DNA of 64,000 nt, from the NCBI GenBank assembly GCA_030849945.1, contig JAVDKK010000001.1:1736001-1800000 (forward strand), read 5' to 3'. Below are positions 1 to 8,360 of this stretch, one piece after another (within the stretch, counting starts at the first letter, position 1; every line of letters starts with the position of its first letter). The translations under genes and the position numbers were made by a program. Under the pieces are notes generated by a model. That model saw nothing but the letters and a program-made list of their open reading frames with translations, was not told where the DNA came from and searched no databases. The DNA comes from Schauerella fraxinea. GTDB taxonomy: Bacteria; Pseudomonadota; Gammaproteobacteria; Burkholderiales; Burkholderiaceae_B.

Positions 1-619
1 TCACGGCGATGCGGTCGCTCATCGTCATCGCTTCCACCTGATCGTGCGTGACGAGGATGGTGGTGATGCCCAGCGTTTTTTGAATATTTCGCAACTCGAC
101 GTGCATCTCTTCGCGCAGCTTGGCATCGAGATTGGACATCGGTTCATCGAGCAACAGCACCTTGGGCCGGATGGCGAGGGCGCGCGCAATCGCGACGCGT
201 TGACGTTGGCCGCCCGACAGGTTGCGCGGGTAACGCTCGCCCAGTCCGCCCAAGCGCACGAGGTCCAGCGTTTCGCCGATGCGGCGCTTGCGGTCGGCCG
301 CGCCCATGCCTTGCATCTCCAGGCCGAAGCTGATGTTCTCGGCCACGGTCATGTGCGGAAAGAGCGCATAGCTTTGAAAGACGATACCCATGCCGCGCTT
401 TTCGGGCGGCACGCGGGTCACGTCGCGGCCTTCGAGCAGGATGCGGCCACGCGTGGGTTCGGTGAAGCCCGCAATCATTTGCAGCGTGGTCGTCTTGCCG
501 CAGCCCGAGGGGCCCAGCAGAGAGACGAACTCGCCTTGTTCGACAGTGAGGCTGACGCTTTCGACAACGTTGATGTCGCCGTAGCGCTTGTTCAATCCGT
601 CTAATTGGAGATAAGTCAT
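1..619 (-). CDS. ABC transporter ATP-binding protein, PotA/FbpC type (partial, runs off left edge)
   Basis: Cytoplasmic ATPase that would power an ABC importer. Reading leftwards from the ATG at 619 the protein begins MTYLQLDGLNKRYGD and stays open to base 1. Visible motifs in order are Walker A (GPSGCGKTT, near residue 38), the Q-loop (FQSYALFPHM), the ABC signature (LSGGQRQRVAIARAL), Walker B (LLLDEPMSNLD) and the switch histidine (VTHDQVEAM). This order and the TRVPPEKRGMG stretch are typical of the spermidine/putrescine, iron and sulfate (PotA/FbpC/CysA) branch. The regulatory C-terminal domain lies outside the window. The receptor gene at 771-1811 is upstream on the same strand, so permease genes are expected further left. 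The substrate cannot be read from the sequence. Confidence 0.93.
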   Translation of the reverse strand, partial: MTYLQLDGLNKRYGDINVVESVSLTVEQGEFVSLLGPSGCGKTTTLQMIAGFTEPTRGRILLEGRDVTRVPPEKRGMGIVFQSYALFPHMTVAENISFGLEMQGMGAADRKRRIGETLDLVRLGGLGERYPRNLSGGQRQRVAIARALAIRPKVLLLDEPMSNLDAKLREEMHVELRNIQKTLGITTILVTHDQVEAMTMSDRIAV

Positions 620-656
620 GGCGAGTCCTTTTCGAGGCGACTGGCGTACATGGCAT

Positions 657-679
657 CGGGACGGCAGCACGCCGTCCCG
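657..679 (-). other. Stem-loop between receptor and ATPase genes
   Basis: A perfect 9-bp stem (CGGGACGGC / GCCGTCCCG) with a 5-nt loop lies between the receptor stop at 771 and the ATPase start at 619, in the direction of transcription. It has no T-tract. It is a candidate partial terminator or mRNA 3'-end stabiliser that would keep the receptor message in excess over downstream transporter genes, as intergenic stem-loops do in other ABC operons. That role is inference. Confidence 0.6.
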
Positions 680-710
680 GGCGCGATCAAGCGGGGGTAA
701 TCAACCTGGT

Positions 711-764
711 GTGATCAACCGTGATCAACCGTGATCAACCGTGATCAACCAGGCGTGATCAACC
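711..764. repeat. Decamer tandem repeat GTGATCAACC
   Basis: Four head-to-tail copies of GTGATCAACC occupy 711-750 and a fifth lies at 755-764. Diverged halves flank the array (AATCAACC before, GATGATCAACG after). Each unit contains the palindrome TGATCA. CCTGGT at 705-710 and ACCAGG at 748-753 could pair and close the four central copies in a loop. The array sits directly downstream of the receptor stop codon. Confidence 0.85.
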
Positions 765-770
765 GGATGA

Positions 771-1811
771 TCAACGCTCAACGGTGCGGTTCCAGCGGGT
801 GGTCCACTCACTGCGCTTGGCATTGATCGTGGTCCAGTCCATCACTTGCATGTTCTTCACGGCTTCGGGGCCGTAAGGCACGCGCTTGGCCACATCGTCA
901 GGCAGCTTCGAGGCGGTGTTGGTGGGGCCCCAGCCTTCGCTTTGCGCCAGCAGTTCCTGCGTCTTGGGGCGCACCATGAACTTCAGGAATTTCTGCGCGA
1001 GTTCGGGTTCCGGGCTTTTGTTGACCGGGCAGGCCGCAACCTGCAGTGCCACGGCGCCTTCCTTGGGGTAGACGAACTCCACTGGGAAGCCAGTGTTCTT
1101 CAAGGCTTGAACGCGGCCGCTGCCATGCGCGGCGAGGATGGTGCTGCCGTTCTGGAACATCTCCGCCAGCTTGCCCGGCGCGGGTTCCCAGGCCACCACG
1201 TTGGGGCCGGCTTCGTCGATCATGGCCTTGAAGCCCGGATCGATATCTTTTTCGCTGCCGCCGCGCAATTTGGCAAAGACCACCAAGGTGTGCAGACCGT
1301 AGGTATTGGTGATCGACGGAATCACGACCTTCTGCTTGAGCTTGGGATCAACCAGCGCTTCCCAGGAGGTGGGGGCGGGCAGGCCGAGCTTCTTGAAGGC
1401 TTCCGTGTTGTAGGCCAATCCGGTGGCCACCAAGCCCACGCCGACGGCCTTGCCATCGATGTTGGCCATGTCGTAGAGGCCTTTGTAGGTATCGGCCTGA
1501 ATGGGGTCGCAGAAGCCGAGTTGCAACGCTTGCCACATGGGGCCGTCGTCCAGAATGGCGACGCCGATCTCGGGCTTGTTGCGTTGCGCCTGCATCTTGG
1601 CCAACGTTTCGGTCGAGGTGCCGGTGACCTGCACCACCTTCACGCCGGGGTTCTCCGCCTCGAACTCAGGGAACAGTTTTTCCTTCATCAACTTTTCGGT
1701 CGAGCCGCCGTTGGCGGCAACATACAACGTCTGTGCCGATGCGGTGGTGGCGGCGGCAGCGCAACAGAGGGCTGCGAGCGCGGTCGTGACGGCGTGGGTG
1801 CGAAGCTTCAT
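771..1811 (-). CDS. ABC transporter substrate-binding protein, family 1 (PotD/spermidine-type)
   Basis: Periplasmic receptor of 346 residues delivering an unknown ligand to the ABC transporter whose ATPase lies at 1-619. The ATG at 1811 (MKLRTHAV) is chosen because it opens a clear signal peptide ending ATTASAQ near residue 27; the longer upstream reading would bury this signal. The mature part (LYVAANGGSTEKLMKEKLFP, then the AILDDGPMWQAL region) resembles the extracellular solute-binding family 1 proteins of polyamine, iron and 2-aminoethylphosphonate transporters. The gene is first in its operon as far as visible, followed by a repeat array and stem-loop. The ligand is undetermined. Confidence 0.88.
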   Translation of the reverse strand: MKLRTHAVTTALAALCCAAAATTASAQTLYVAANGGSTEKLMKEKLFPEFEAENPGVKVVQVTGTSTETLAKMQAQRNKPEIGVAILDDGPMWQALQLGFCDPIQADTYKGLYDMANIDGKAVGVGLVATGLAYNTEAFKKLGLPAPTSWEALVDPKLKQKVVIPSITNTYGLHTLVVFAKLRGGSEKDIDPGFKAMIDEAGPNVVAWEPAPGKLAEMFQNGSTILAAHGSGRVQALKNTGFPVEFVYPKEGAVALQVAACPVNKSPEPELAQKFLKFMVRPKTQELLAQSEGWGPTNTASKLPDDVAKRVPYGPEAVKNMQVMDWTTINAKRSEWTTRWNRTVER

Positions 1812-2143
1812 GACGAGTATTCCCCTTGTGATGACGATATGTGAAATCGGCAATGGCATCCGGGCAGGGCCACGGTGCGAGACCATTCTGCGAGCCGTGC
1901 TCCATACGGGTCAAATGCGAAAAGGGGGGTTCCTCATGCCAATTTGGTATGCGCCGAATTGGTGCCGTTGCTTGGAGCGCCCCGGTTGATGGCTTTCAGT
2001 GTCTTGATAAACCCCTGTCCTCATAGGGAAATCGGCATCAGCGGGGACGGCGCAGTAACTTTGATCGCGGACATGGCGCGCACGGGCTTGGCGCACGAAA
2101 GGGCCGACCTATCGGAAACCCGAAGTCGGTGTCGTGCGGTGCG
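1812..2143. other. Intergenic region upstream of the ABC receptor gene
   Basis: These 332 bases separate the receptor start from the LysR stop codon. I see no credible gene. The region should hold the promoter of the receptor operon. An inverted repeat CCAATT (1939-1944) / AATTGG (1957-1962), about 130 bp before the receptor start, is a possible operator. No convincing -35/-10 pair was recognised. Confidence 0.5.
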
Positions 2144-3034
2144 TTAAACGGGTTTTTGCCGCTTGATCATGCCGATCAGCGTTTGAGCGGCGATGGAAAG
2201 GCTGCGTCCCCGAGCCCAGACCAGATACACCGGCCGCTTCAATCCGGCATCGCGCAGGCGGATGGAGACGAGCCCGGCGTTGTGAAACGTGGGCAGACTG
2301 AACTGCGGCATCACGCTCACGCCAAAGCCGTGAACGATCAGGCCGGCCAGGGTGGTGAAATGCTCGACCTCGAGTCCGGTGTCGCGGATCGGCACATGGC
2401 GCAATACCGGCATGAGCAACTGCCACACGCTGCCGCTGCGTACCGTGTGGATGAATTCGACTTGAGCCAGGTCGGCCACACTGAGTCGCTTGCGGGTGGC
2501 CAGCGGATGATCTTGCCGGCAGACGAGATAGAAATGCTCGTGAAACAGCAGCGTGCTCTCGAACTCGCGGTCGTTGCCCCGTTGCGCATTGAGCGCGAAG
2601 TCGGCTGAGCCGTCGCGCACGAGCGACAGGCAGCGATCGGAAAAGGTATCGAACACGCTGAGTTGCACGCCCGGGTGCTCGCGCCGATAGGCCGCAATGA
2701 TGGCCGGTAGCCATTCGGAGAGATGCGACGGCGCTGCTGCCAGAGACACCTTGCCGCGCCGTTGTGCGGCGTGCTCGCCGATGTTCTTGAACGCGGCGTC
2801 GATGTCGAAGGCGAGCTGGCGGGCGCTGATCGAAAACAGTTTGCCTTCGGCCGTGAGCGACACCTGCCGCGTGCTGCGATCGAAGAGCCGGGCGCCGGCC
2901 TGTTGCTCCAGTTTGGCGATCGTTTGGCTGAAGGCGGATTGCGACACATTGCAGCGCTTGGCTGCCACCGTGAACTGCAGACATTCCTCGAGCACCAGAA
3001 ACGCATGCAAGGCGCGACCGCTGAAATTAATCAT
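2144..3034 (-). CDS. LysR-family transcriptional regulator
   Basis: DNA-binding regulator of 296 residues. The N-terminal winged helix-turn-helix reads FTVAAKRCNVSQSAFSQTIA then LEQQAGARLFDRS, the classic LysR pattern, followed by a two-lobed effector-binding domain beginning near RGKVSLAAAPSH. The start at 3034 (MINFSGRALHAF) places the HTH at the usual residues 15-60; a reading from 3274 would add an unconserved extension over the divergent promoter. It is divergent from the AtuA/Bug/SDR operon at 3120-6733, with 85 bp of AT-rich DNA between them, so it probably controls that operon. The inducer is unknown. Confidence 0.93.
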   Translation of the reverse strand: MINFSGRALHAFLVLEECLQFTVAAKRCNVSQSAFSQTIAKLEQQAGARLFDRSTRQVSLTAEGKLFSISARQLAFDIDAAFKNIGEHAAQRRGKVSLAAAPSHLSEWLPAIIAAYRREHPGVQLSVFDTFSDRCLSLVRDGSADFALNAQRGNDREFESTLLFHEHFYLVCRQDHPLATRKRLSVADLAQVEFIHTVRSGSVWQLLMPVLRHVPIRDTGLEVEHFTTLAGLIVHGFGVSVMPQFSLPTFHNAGLVSIRLRDAGLKRPVYLVWARGRSLSIAAQTLIGMIKRQKPV

Positions 3035-3108
3035 ATTGGCTAATGAATTGTGCAGATAAATTAATTTTACAGAACGATAAGTGCTTCCGATAATGAAGCC
3101 ATAACAAC

Positions 3109-3119
3109 AGGAGACAACC
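3109..3119 (+). promoter_or_regulatory. Shine-Dalgarno leader AGGAGACAACC
   Basis: AGGAGACAACC lies directly before the ATG of the AtuA gene. Exactly the same 11 bases, at the same spacing, precede the Bug receptor at 5022 (5011-5021). It fixes both start codons and suggests closely matched translation rates in this operon. Confidence 0.75.
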
Positions 3120-4463
3120 ATGCGCACGATTGCGGTGGGAGCGGGCGCCGGATTTTCGGGCGATCGGGTCGACGCGCCCGGGCCGGTAGTGGAGACGCTG
3201 ATCGCGCACGACGGGCCGCGGGCATTGATCTTCGAGATGTTGGCTGAGCGCACATTGGCCTTGCGGCAACTCATGCGGCAAGACGATCCCGATAGCGGCT
3301 ACGAGCCCTTGCTTGAGCTGGAGTTGCGGCCGGTGTTGGCACGCTGTCTTGCGCATGACATCCCCATCGTGAGCAATATGGGGGCGGCCAACCCGCGTGG
3401 CGCCGCACTGCATATCAAACGGCTCGCGCAGGAATTGGGGTTGCCCGCGCCGCGCATTGCGGTGGTCGAGGGCGACGATATGTCGACGCCGCTGGGCATG
3501 GCGGAACTCCTCAAGCATCTGACGCCGGCCGAACGCGAACGCAAGCTGGTCAGCGCCAACGTTTATCAGGGCTCATTGTGCATTGCACGCGCCCTGACGG
3601 CCGGCGCGCAAATCGTGATCACCGGACGCGTGGCCGATTCGGCCTTGGTGCTGGGGCCGGCGATGGCCGCCTTCAAATGGCGCGAGGATCAATGGGATCA
3701 ACTTGCAGGCGGCATCCTGGCCGGCCATTTGCTCGAATGCGGGGCGCAAGTCACTGGCGGCTATTTTGCCGATCCTGGCTTGAAGGATGTGCCGGATCTG
3801 CACAACCCCGGATTTCCGATCGCTGAGATCGATATCGATGGCGGTTGCGTGATCACGAAGGCTGCGCATACCGGGGGGTTGGTTGATCCGCGCACGGTAA
3901 AGGAGCAGATGCTGTACGAAGTACACGATCCAGCGGCCTACATCACGCCGGATGTGGTGGCGGATTTCAGCGAGGTCGAAGTCGAACAGATCGGACCGGA
4001 TCGCGTGCGCCTCACTGGCGTGAAAGGCCACCCTCGCACCGATACCTTGAAGGCCACCGTGTTTTTTGAAGGCGGCTGGTTGGGCGAAGGCGAGATCTCG
4101 TATGCCGGGCCGAACGCGGAAGCGCGCGCCAGATTGGCGGCCGACATCATTCGCAAACGCATGGGGCAGGACTTCACGCTGCGCTTCGATCTGATCGGCG
4201 TGATGAGTATTTTGGGCGACGATCGCGGTGCGGCGTTGGCCCGGGAACCCGTGGGTCACGCCACTGAAGTGCGGCTGCGCATCGCGGCTGCCCATACCGA
4301 GCAGCATCAGATCGATCGGCTGTTGCGAGAAGTGGATGCGCTCTACACCTGCGGGCCGGCGGGCGGGGGCGGCGTGCGGTTGGCCAAGCGCAAACGGCTT
4401 TCGACATCGTCGTGCCTGATCCCGCGCGAGCACGTGCCCGCTTCCTTTCATTTCGTGGAGTAA
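3120..4463 (+). CDS. AtuA-family protein, large domain (DUF1446)
   Basis: A 447-residue cytoplasmic protein of the DUF1446/AtuA N-terminal family, named after acyclic terpene utilisation in Pseudomonas, where its biochemical role remains unresolved. Supporting features are the N-terminal GAGAGFSGDR loop, IVSNMGAANPRGAA and ITGRVADSALVLGP. Conventional AtuA proteins are about 600 residues and carry an additional small C-terminal domain; here that domain is a separate gene (4471-4929) seven bases downstream. A strong ribosome-binding site fixes the start. The gene begins an operon with the small AtuA-like gene, a Bug receptor and an SDR. The substrate class (terpenoid or branched acid) is only a guess from the family name. 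Confidence 0.88.
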   Translation: MRTIAVGAGAGFSGDRVDAPGPVVETLIAHDGPRALIFEMLAERTLALRQLMRQDDPDSGYEPLLELELRPVLARCLAHDIPIVSNMGAANPRGAALHIKRLAQELGLPAPRIAVVEGDDMSTPLGMAELLKHLTPAERERKLVSANVYQGSLCIARALTAGAQIVITGRVADSALVLGPAMAAFKWREDQWDQLAGGILAGHLLECGAQVTGGYFADPGLKDVPDLHNPGFPIAEIDIDGGCVITKAAHTGGLVDPRTVKEQMLYEVHDPAAYITPDVVADFSEVEVEQIGPDRVRLTGVKGHPRTDTLKATVFFEGGWLGEGEISYAGPNAEARARLAADIIRKRMGQDFTLRFDLIGVMSILGDDRGAALAREPVGHATEVRLRIAAAHTEQHQIDRLLREVDALYTCGPAGGGGVRLAKRKRLSTSSCLIPREHVPASFHFVE

Positions 4464-4470
4464 CCGCCTT

Positions 4471-4929
4471 ATGACAAGCGACCGCAACACGATCGTTCTG
4501 CTGCATCGTCTCGCCCACGCACGCACCGGCGACAAGGGCAATCGATCCAATATCAGTGTGATTGCATATCGCGCCGAAGACTATGCGCTGCTGGTCGCCG
4601 AGGTGACCGAGGCGCGCGTGATGGCGCTGTTTGCCGATCGCCGGCCAACGGCCGTCAAACGCTATTTGCTGCCCAAAATCGCGGCGATGAATTTTGTGCT
4701 CGACGATGTGCTCGACGGGGGCGTCAACGATTCGCTCAATCTCGACACGCATGGGAAGTCGTTGTCGTTTCATCTTCTGACCTTGCCGATTTCGTTGCCG
4801 GCGGCGCATCCCGAAGCGCAGCGCCAGGCACATCCTCAAGCACCGCAAGTGCACCAGACAGCACATCAGGCGCAGGAACAGGTAACGGCACCGCATCAGG
4901 CGTTAAAGCAAACCCAGGAGCAGTCCTAG
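4471..4929 (+). CDS. AtuA-like small domain protein with His/Gln-rich tail
   Basis: A 152-residue protein. Residues 1-110 match the small ferredoxin-fold domain that normally forms the C-terminus of AtuA-type proteins (LAHARTGDKGNRSNISVIAY is its hallmark; RYLLPKIAAMNFVLDD follows). It lies 7 bp after the large-domain gene, so the two probably form a complex replacing one fused chain. The last 40 or so residues are an unusual low-complexity tail rich in Gln, His, Ala and Pro (HPEAQRQAHPQAPQVHQ and onward), containing at least five histidines. The tail is not a family feature and could bind metal or be a neutral expansion. Confidence 0.82.
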   Translation: MTSDRNTIVLLHRLAHARTGDKGNRSNISVIAYRAEDYALLVAEVTEARVMALFADRRPTAVKRYLLPKIAAMNFVLDDVLDGGVNDSLNLDTHGKSLSFHLLTLPISLPAAHPEAQRQAHPQAPQVHQTAHQAQEQVTAPHQALKQTQEQS

Positions 4930-5021
4930 AAGCACTCCTGGAAGCACACCAAAGCTTGTGCGCCAGGTCGAATACCGAACACAACCAGACCATCCACACG
5001 ATGGCATCGTAGGAGACAACC

Positions 5022-5990
5022 ATGAATGCTTTGCTTCGTCGGGCACTTGCCGGCGCGACCGCGCTGGCGCTGGGGCTGGCCGCCGCCGGCACCGCGTATG
5101 CCTATCCCGATCGCCCGATCCGGGTGCTGGTGCCGTTTCCCGCCGGCAGCGCCACCGATCAGTTGGCGCGTCTGGTCAGCAGCGATATGCAGAAAGCGTT
5201 GGGCCAGACCATGGTGGTCGAGAACAAGCCGGGCGCCCAGGGCATCATCGCCGTGGCGGCATTGACCGAAAGCGCACCGGACGGGCACACGCTGATGATC
5301 AGTGCGAATACCGCGATTGCGGCCAATGTGAGTCTCTTCAAGAAGCTGCCCTACGATCCGCTCAAGGACTTCACGCCGATCGCCGGATTGGGCGCCAACC
5401 TGCTGGTACTGATGGTGCGGTCGGACTTCCCGGCCAAGACCACGGAAGAATTCATCGCGTACGCCAAATCACGGCCCGGAAAGCTCTCGGCGGGCTTCGG
5501 GTCGTCGAGTTCGCAGGTGTCGCTGGCGATGCTGAAATCGATGGCGGGGTTGGACGTCTTGGCCGTGCCTTACAAGGGCATTCCGGATGCCGTCAACGAC
5601 GTCTTGGGCGGCAGCCTGGATTTCACGTTCGTCGATGCGGCCAATGCGCTGGCGCAGTCCAAGGGCGGCCGGTTGCGCGCCATCGCCGTCACGGCCAAGG
5701 AAGAGAGCGTACTCACGCCCGGCTGGCCACCGCTTTCGAAGGTGCTGCCGGGGTTTGAAATCACCGCGTGGTTTGCGATGGTCGGGCCGGCCAAGTTGCC
5801 GCAAGACGTGGTCGACACGTTGACGATGGCCGCGCGCAAGACGCTCGACGATCCCGCCCTACAGCAACGGCTGATCGCCAATGGCATCGCGCCGGCCTAT
5901 CAAGACCCGGCAACCTTGAAGACGTTTATTGCGGCCGAGATCGTCAAGTGGGCCAAGCTCGTGAAGGACGCAGGGATCGAGCCGCAATGA
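5022..5990 (+). CDS. Bug-family tripartite tricarboxylate transporter receptor (TctC-like)
   Basis: Periplasmic solute receptor of 322 residues. It has a signal peptide (residues 1-27, ending TAYA before YPDRPIR) and family signatures: VPFPAGSATDQLAR, VENKPGAQGIIA, SAPDGHTLM and VPYKGIPDAVNDVLGG. Proteins of this family bind carboxylates such as citrate, aspartate or aromatic acids. No TctA/TctB membrane genes lie nearby, which is common for the many orphan receptors of Bordetella-type genomes. AGGAGACAACC precedes the ATG. The stop codon overlaps the SDR start by four bases (ATGA), so the two are translationally coupled and probably serve the same pathway as the AtuA genes. Confidence 0.94.
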   Translation: MNALLRRALAGATALALGLAAAGTAYAYPDRPIRVLVPFPAGSATDQLARLVSSDMQKALGQTMVVENKPGAQGIIAVAALTESAPDGHTLMISANTAIAANVSLFKKLPYDPLKDFTPIAGLGANLLVLMVRSDFPAKTTEEFIAYAKSRPGKLSAGFGSSSSQVSLAMLKSMAGLDVLAVPYKGIPDAVNDVLGGSLDFTFVDAANALAQSKGGRLRAIAVTAKEESVLTPGWPPLSKVLPGFEITAWFAMVGPAKLPQDVVDTLTMAARKTLDDPALQQRLIANGIAPAYQDPATLKTFIAAEIVKWAKLVKDAGIEPQ

Positions 5991-6733
5991 CGAAGACGAT
6001 GGTGGTAACGGGATCGAGCCGAGGGATCGGTGCGGCGATTGCGCGCCTGGCTGCGGTCGATGGGTATCGCGTCGCGGTGAACTACCTGAGCGATGCGGTA
6101 TCTGCCAACGCCGTGGTGGGCGATATCGTCGCCGCAGGCGGGGCGGCGATAGCCGTACAAGCCGACGTGGGCGTACCGCAGGGTGTGGAGCGCTTGTTCG
6201 ACGCGGTGGATCGCGCGTTCGGGCGATTGGACGTGCTCGTCAACAATGCCGGCGTGCTGGGCAGTTGCCGCGTGGAAGACATGGATGCCGCGACGCTCGA
6301 GCGTGTGTTTCGTGCCAACGTCTTCAGCATGTTCTATTGCTCGCGGATGGCGGTGCGCCGCATGTCGACCACGCACGGCGGCACGGGTGGCGCCATTGTG
6401 AACATGTCTTCGGTGGCATCGCGCCTGGGCGGCATGGCGGGTGGCAGTCATTACGCGGCCACCAAAGGTGCGATCGATAGTTTTTCGCTTGCGCTCGCCA
6501 AGGAAGTGGGCGCCGAGGGCATCCGGGTGAATACCGTGCGACCCGGTCTGATCGAAACAGATATCCACGACATTCACGGTGGCTCAGCCCATGTGCGCGA
6601 GTTGGCCAAAACGGCCGTGCCGATGGCCCGTTCAGGCAGTGCCGACGAGGTGGCGCAAACGGTGTTGTGGCTGGCCTCGCCACAGGCGTCGTATGTGCAC
6701 GGCGCCGTGGTGGATGTGGCGGGCGGGCGCTAG
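5987..6733 (+). CDS. SDR-family NAD(P)-dependent oxidoreductase
   Basis: Classical short-chain dehydrogenase of 248 residues. It has the cofactor motif TGSSRGIG at residues 8-15, NNAG in the fourth strand region, and a catalytic Ser with YAATK (MSSVASRLGG ... HYAATKGAI). The ATG at 5987 overlaps the Bug receptor stop codon and is preferred over an upstream in-frame reading that would run through that gene. It is the last gene of the AtuA operon and would oxidise or reduce an alcohol/ketone intermediate of that pathway. Resemblance is to the glucose/3-oxoacyl reductase group. The substrate is unknown. Confidence 0.92.
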   Translation: MTKTMVVTGSSRGIGAAIARLAAVDGYRVAVNYLSDAVSANAVVGDIVAAGGAAIAVQADVGVPQGVERLFDAVDRAFGRLDVLVNNAGVLGSCRVEDMDAATLERVFRANVFSMFYCSRMAVRRMSTTHGGTGGAIVNMSSVASRLGGMAGGSHYAATKGAIDSFSLALAKEVGAEGIRVNTVRPGLIETDIHDIHGGSAHVRELAKTAVPMARSGSADEVAQTVLWLASPQASYVHGAVVDVAGGR

Positions 6734-6782
6734 CGGATCATTACCCGGACGTGAGTCGACCACGAACCGGGCATGACGGCAT

Positions 6783-7601
6783 TCAGTCCCAAGCCGGCGC
6801 GAAATCCGGATTCACGCAGCGTTCGTTCTTCGGCAGCGCTGCGATCGCGCGACGATCGTCGTCGTCCAGCTTCACCTTGAGCGCGTCCAGGTTGGCCTGC
6901 TGGCTTTCAACGCGCGAGGCTTTGGGGATGGCCAGTACGCCGTCCTGGTCCAGCAACCAACGCAACGCCACCTGAGCAGCGCTCGCGTTGTGCTTCTTGC
7001 CGATCTCGACGATGGCCGGATGTGCGGTCAATTTGCCTTGCGCCAACGGGCAATAGGCCACCACCGGAATCGACTTGGACGCCAGATAACTGCGCACCGG
7101 GGTTTGATCGAGCAGGGCGTGATATTCGATCTGATTGCAGGCAATCGGCGCACCCACGTCTTCGATCACTTGGCGCAGCAGATCCACCGTGAAGTTGCAG
7201 ACGCCGATCGCGCGCGTTCGGCCTTCAGCCTGCAGCTCGGCCAGCGTCTCGAAGATGGCATGCAGGTTCATGTTGGGCGACGGCCAGTGCACCAGGAAGA
7301 GGTCGACGTAATCCAGACGCAGGTTTTTCAGGCTGGCATCGAACGAACGGCGAATGGCATCGGGGGCGAGCTGATCGTGCCAGACTTTGGTGGTGACGTG
7401 CAGCTCGCCGCGCGGCACGGAGATATTGGCCAGCGCCTCGCCTACGGCGGCTTCGTTGCCGTACCGGGTGGCCGTATCGATGTGGCGGTAGCCTAACTCG
7501 ATGGCGCTCTCGACGGCGGTCCGACAAACGTCACCCTCCATCTTGAACGTGCCCAGGCCTAAGCGGGGGATGTGAATGCCCTGTGTGGTCAACGATTCCA
7601 T
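6783..7601 (-). CDS. dkgB: Aldo/keto reductase, DkgB-like
   Basis: NADPH-dependent aldo/keto reductase of 272 residues with the complete catalytic tetrad: Asp42, Tyr47 (HIDTATRYGNE), Lys72 (VTTKVW) and His105 (FLVHWPSPN). The carboxy-terminal NADPH-binding motif (IPKASRVESQQANLDA) is present. Pattern and length fit the AKR5 group that contains E. coli 2,5-diketo-D-gluconate reductase B, which also reduces methylglyoxal and other small aldehydes. It stands alone, convergent with the upstream SDR, with about 50 bp between stops. The gene symbol rests on remembered similarity to E. coli DkgB, so the precise substrate is uncertain. Confidence 0.85.
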   Translation of the reverse strand: MESLTTQGIHIPRLGLGTFKMEGDVCRTAVESAIELGYRHIDTATRYGNEAAVGEALANISVPRGELHVTTKVWHDQLAPDAIRRSFDASLKNLRLDYVDLFLVHWPSPNMNLHAIFETLAELQAEGRTRAIGVCNFTVDLLRQVIEDVGAPIACNQIEYHALLDQTPVRSYLASKSIPVVAYCPLAQGKLTAHPAIVEIGKKHNASAAQVALRWLLDQDGVLAIPKASRVESQQANLDALKVKLDDDDRRAIAALPKNERCVNPDFAPAWD

Positions 7602-7789
7602 GCGATGTACTCCGTGAACAATCCGACATCATAGTGAACGACGCACGAATACGCATCTGGAGCGATTTCGTTGCGCGCAGTAACGAATGCCGCCGCCATA
7701 TCTCATCCGATTGGGGTTAACTACCCGCTGCGGGAGGGGGCGTGCGCGCCATGTACCGCATCGAGTCACAACAATAAGGATTGAAGTCC

Positions 7790-8347
7790 ATGTCTATCGG
7801 CGCCTGGGTGGCCGTTGCGGTTGCTGTCGTTGTCTTGCTGTACGTGATCAAGCTCTATAACAGTCTGGTGCGTCATCGCAACATGACGCGCGAGGGCTGG
7901 AGCGGCATCGACGTCCAACTGCGCCGGCGCGTCGACCTGATCCCCAATCTGGTTGAGACTGTGAAATCGTATGCGGCCCACGAGAAGGGCATCTTCGAAG
8001 ATATCGCCGCCAAACGTGCGCAGAGTATCAACGCCAATGGGGTCGCCGATCAGGCACAGGCCGAGAAAGCGTTGAGTGGCGCCATCGGGCGGCTGTTTGC
8101 GGTGGCCGAAGGCTATCCGCAGTTGAAGGCCGACGGCAATTATCTTCATCTGCAAGAGCAACTGGCCGAGATCGAGGATCACCTGCAGATGGCGCGCCGT
8201 TACTACAACGGCACGGCCCGCGAACTCAACAACCTGGTCGAATCGTTTCCCAGCGTGATCGTGGCATCGAGCTTCGGCTTCAAGGTGGCGCCGTATTTCG
8301 ACCTTGGCGATCCGGCGGCGGCTGCCGTTCCTTCCGTCAAGTTTTAA
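7790..8347 (+). CDS. lemA: LemA family protein
   Basis: Membrane-anchored protein of 185 residues. An N-terminal transmembrane segment (WVAVAVAVVVLLYVIKLYNS, residues 5-24) is followed by the LemA hallmark (RRRVDLIPNLVETVKSYA) and a helical coiled domain ending with YYNGTARELNNLVESFPS. AAGGA lies at the right distance before the ATG at 7790; a TTG nine bases upstream is not needed. LemA proteins are widespread and often sit beside membrane proteases (HtpX) or DUF2207/TPM proteins. Here the next gene encodes a DUF2207 protein and a M48 protease follows convergently, which supports an envelope-maintenance role. The exact function is not established for the family. Confidence 0.92.
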   Translation: MSIGAWVAVAVAVVVLLYVIKLYNSLVRHRNMTREGWSGIDVQLRRRVDLIPNLVETVKSYAAHEKGIFEDIAAKRAQSINANGVADQAQAEKALSGAIGRLFAVAEGYPQLKADGNYLHLQEQLAEIEDHLQMARRYYNGTARELNNLVESFPSVIVASSFGFKVAPYFDLGDPAAAAVPSVKF

Positions 8348-8360
8348 GCGAGACGCCATC

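Noticed and set aside
711..764. CRISPR-like array
   Set aside because: Repeats are 10 bp and contiguous without spacers, so this is a simple tandem repeat.
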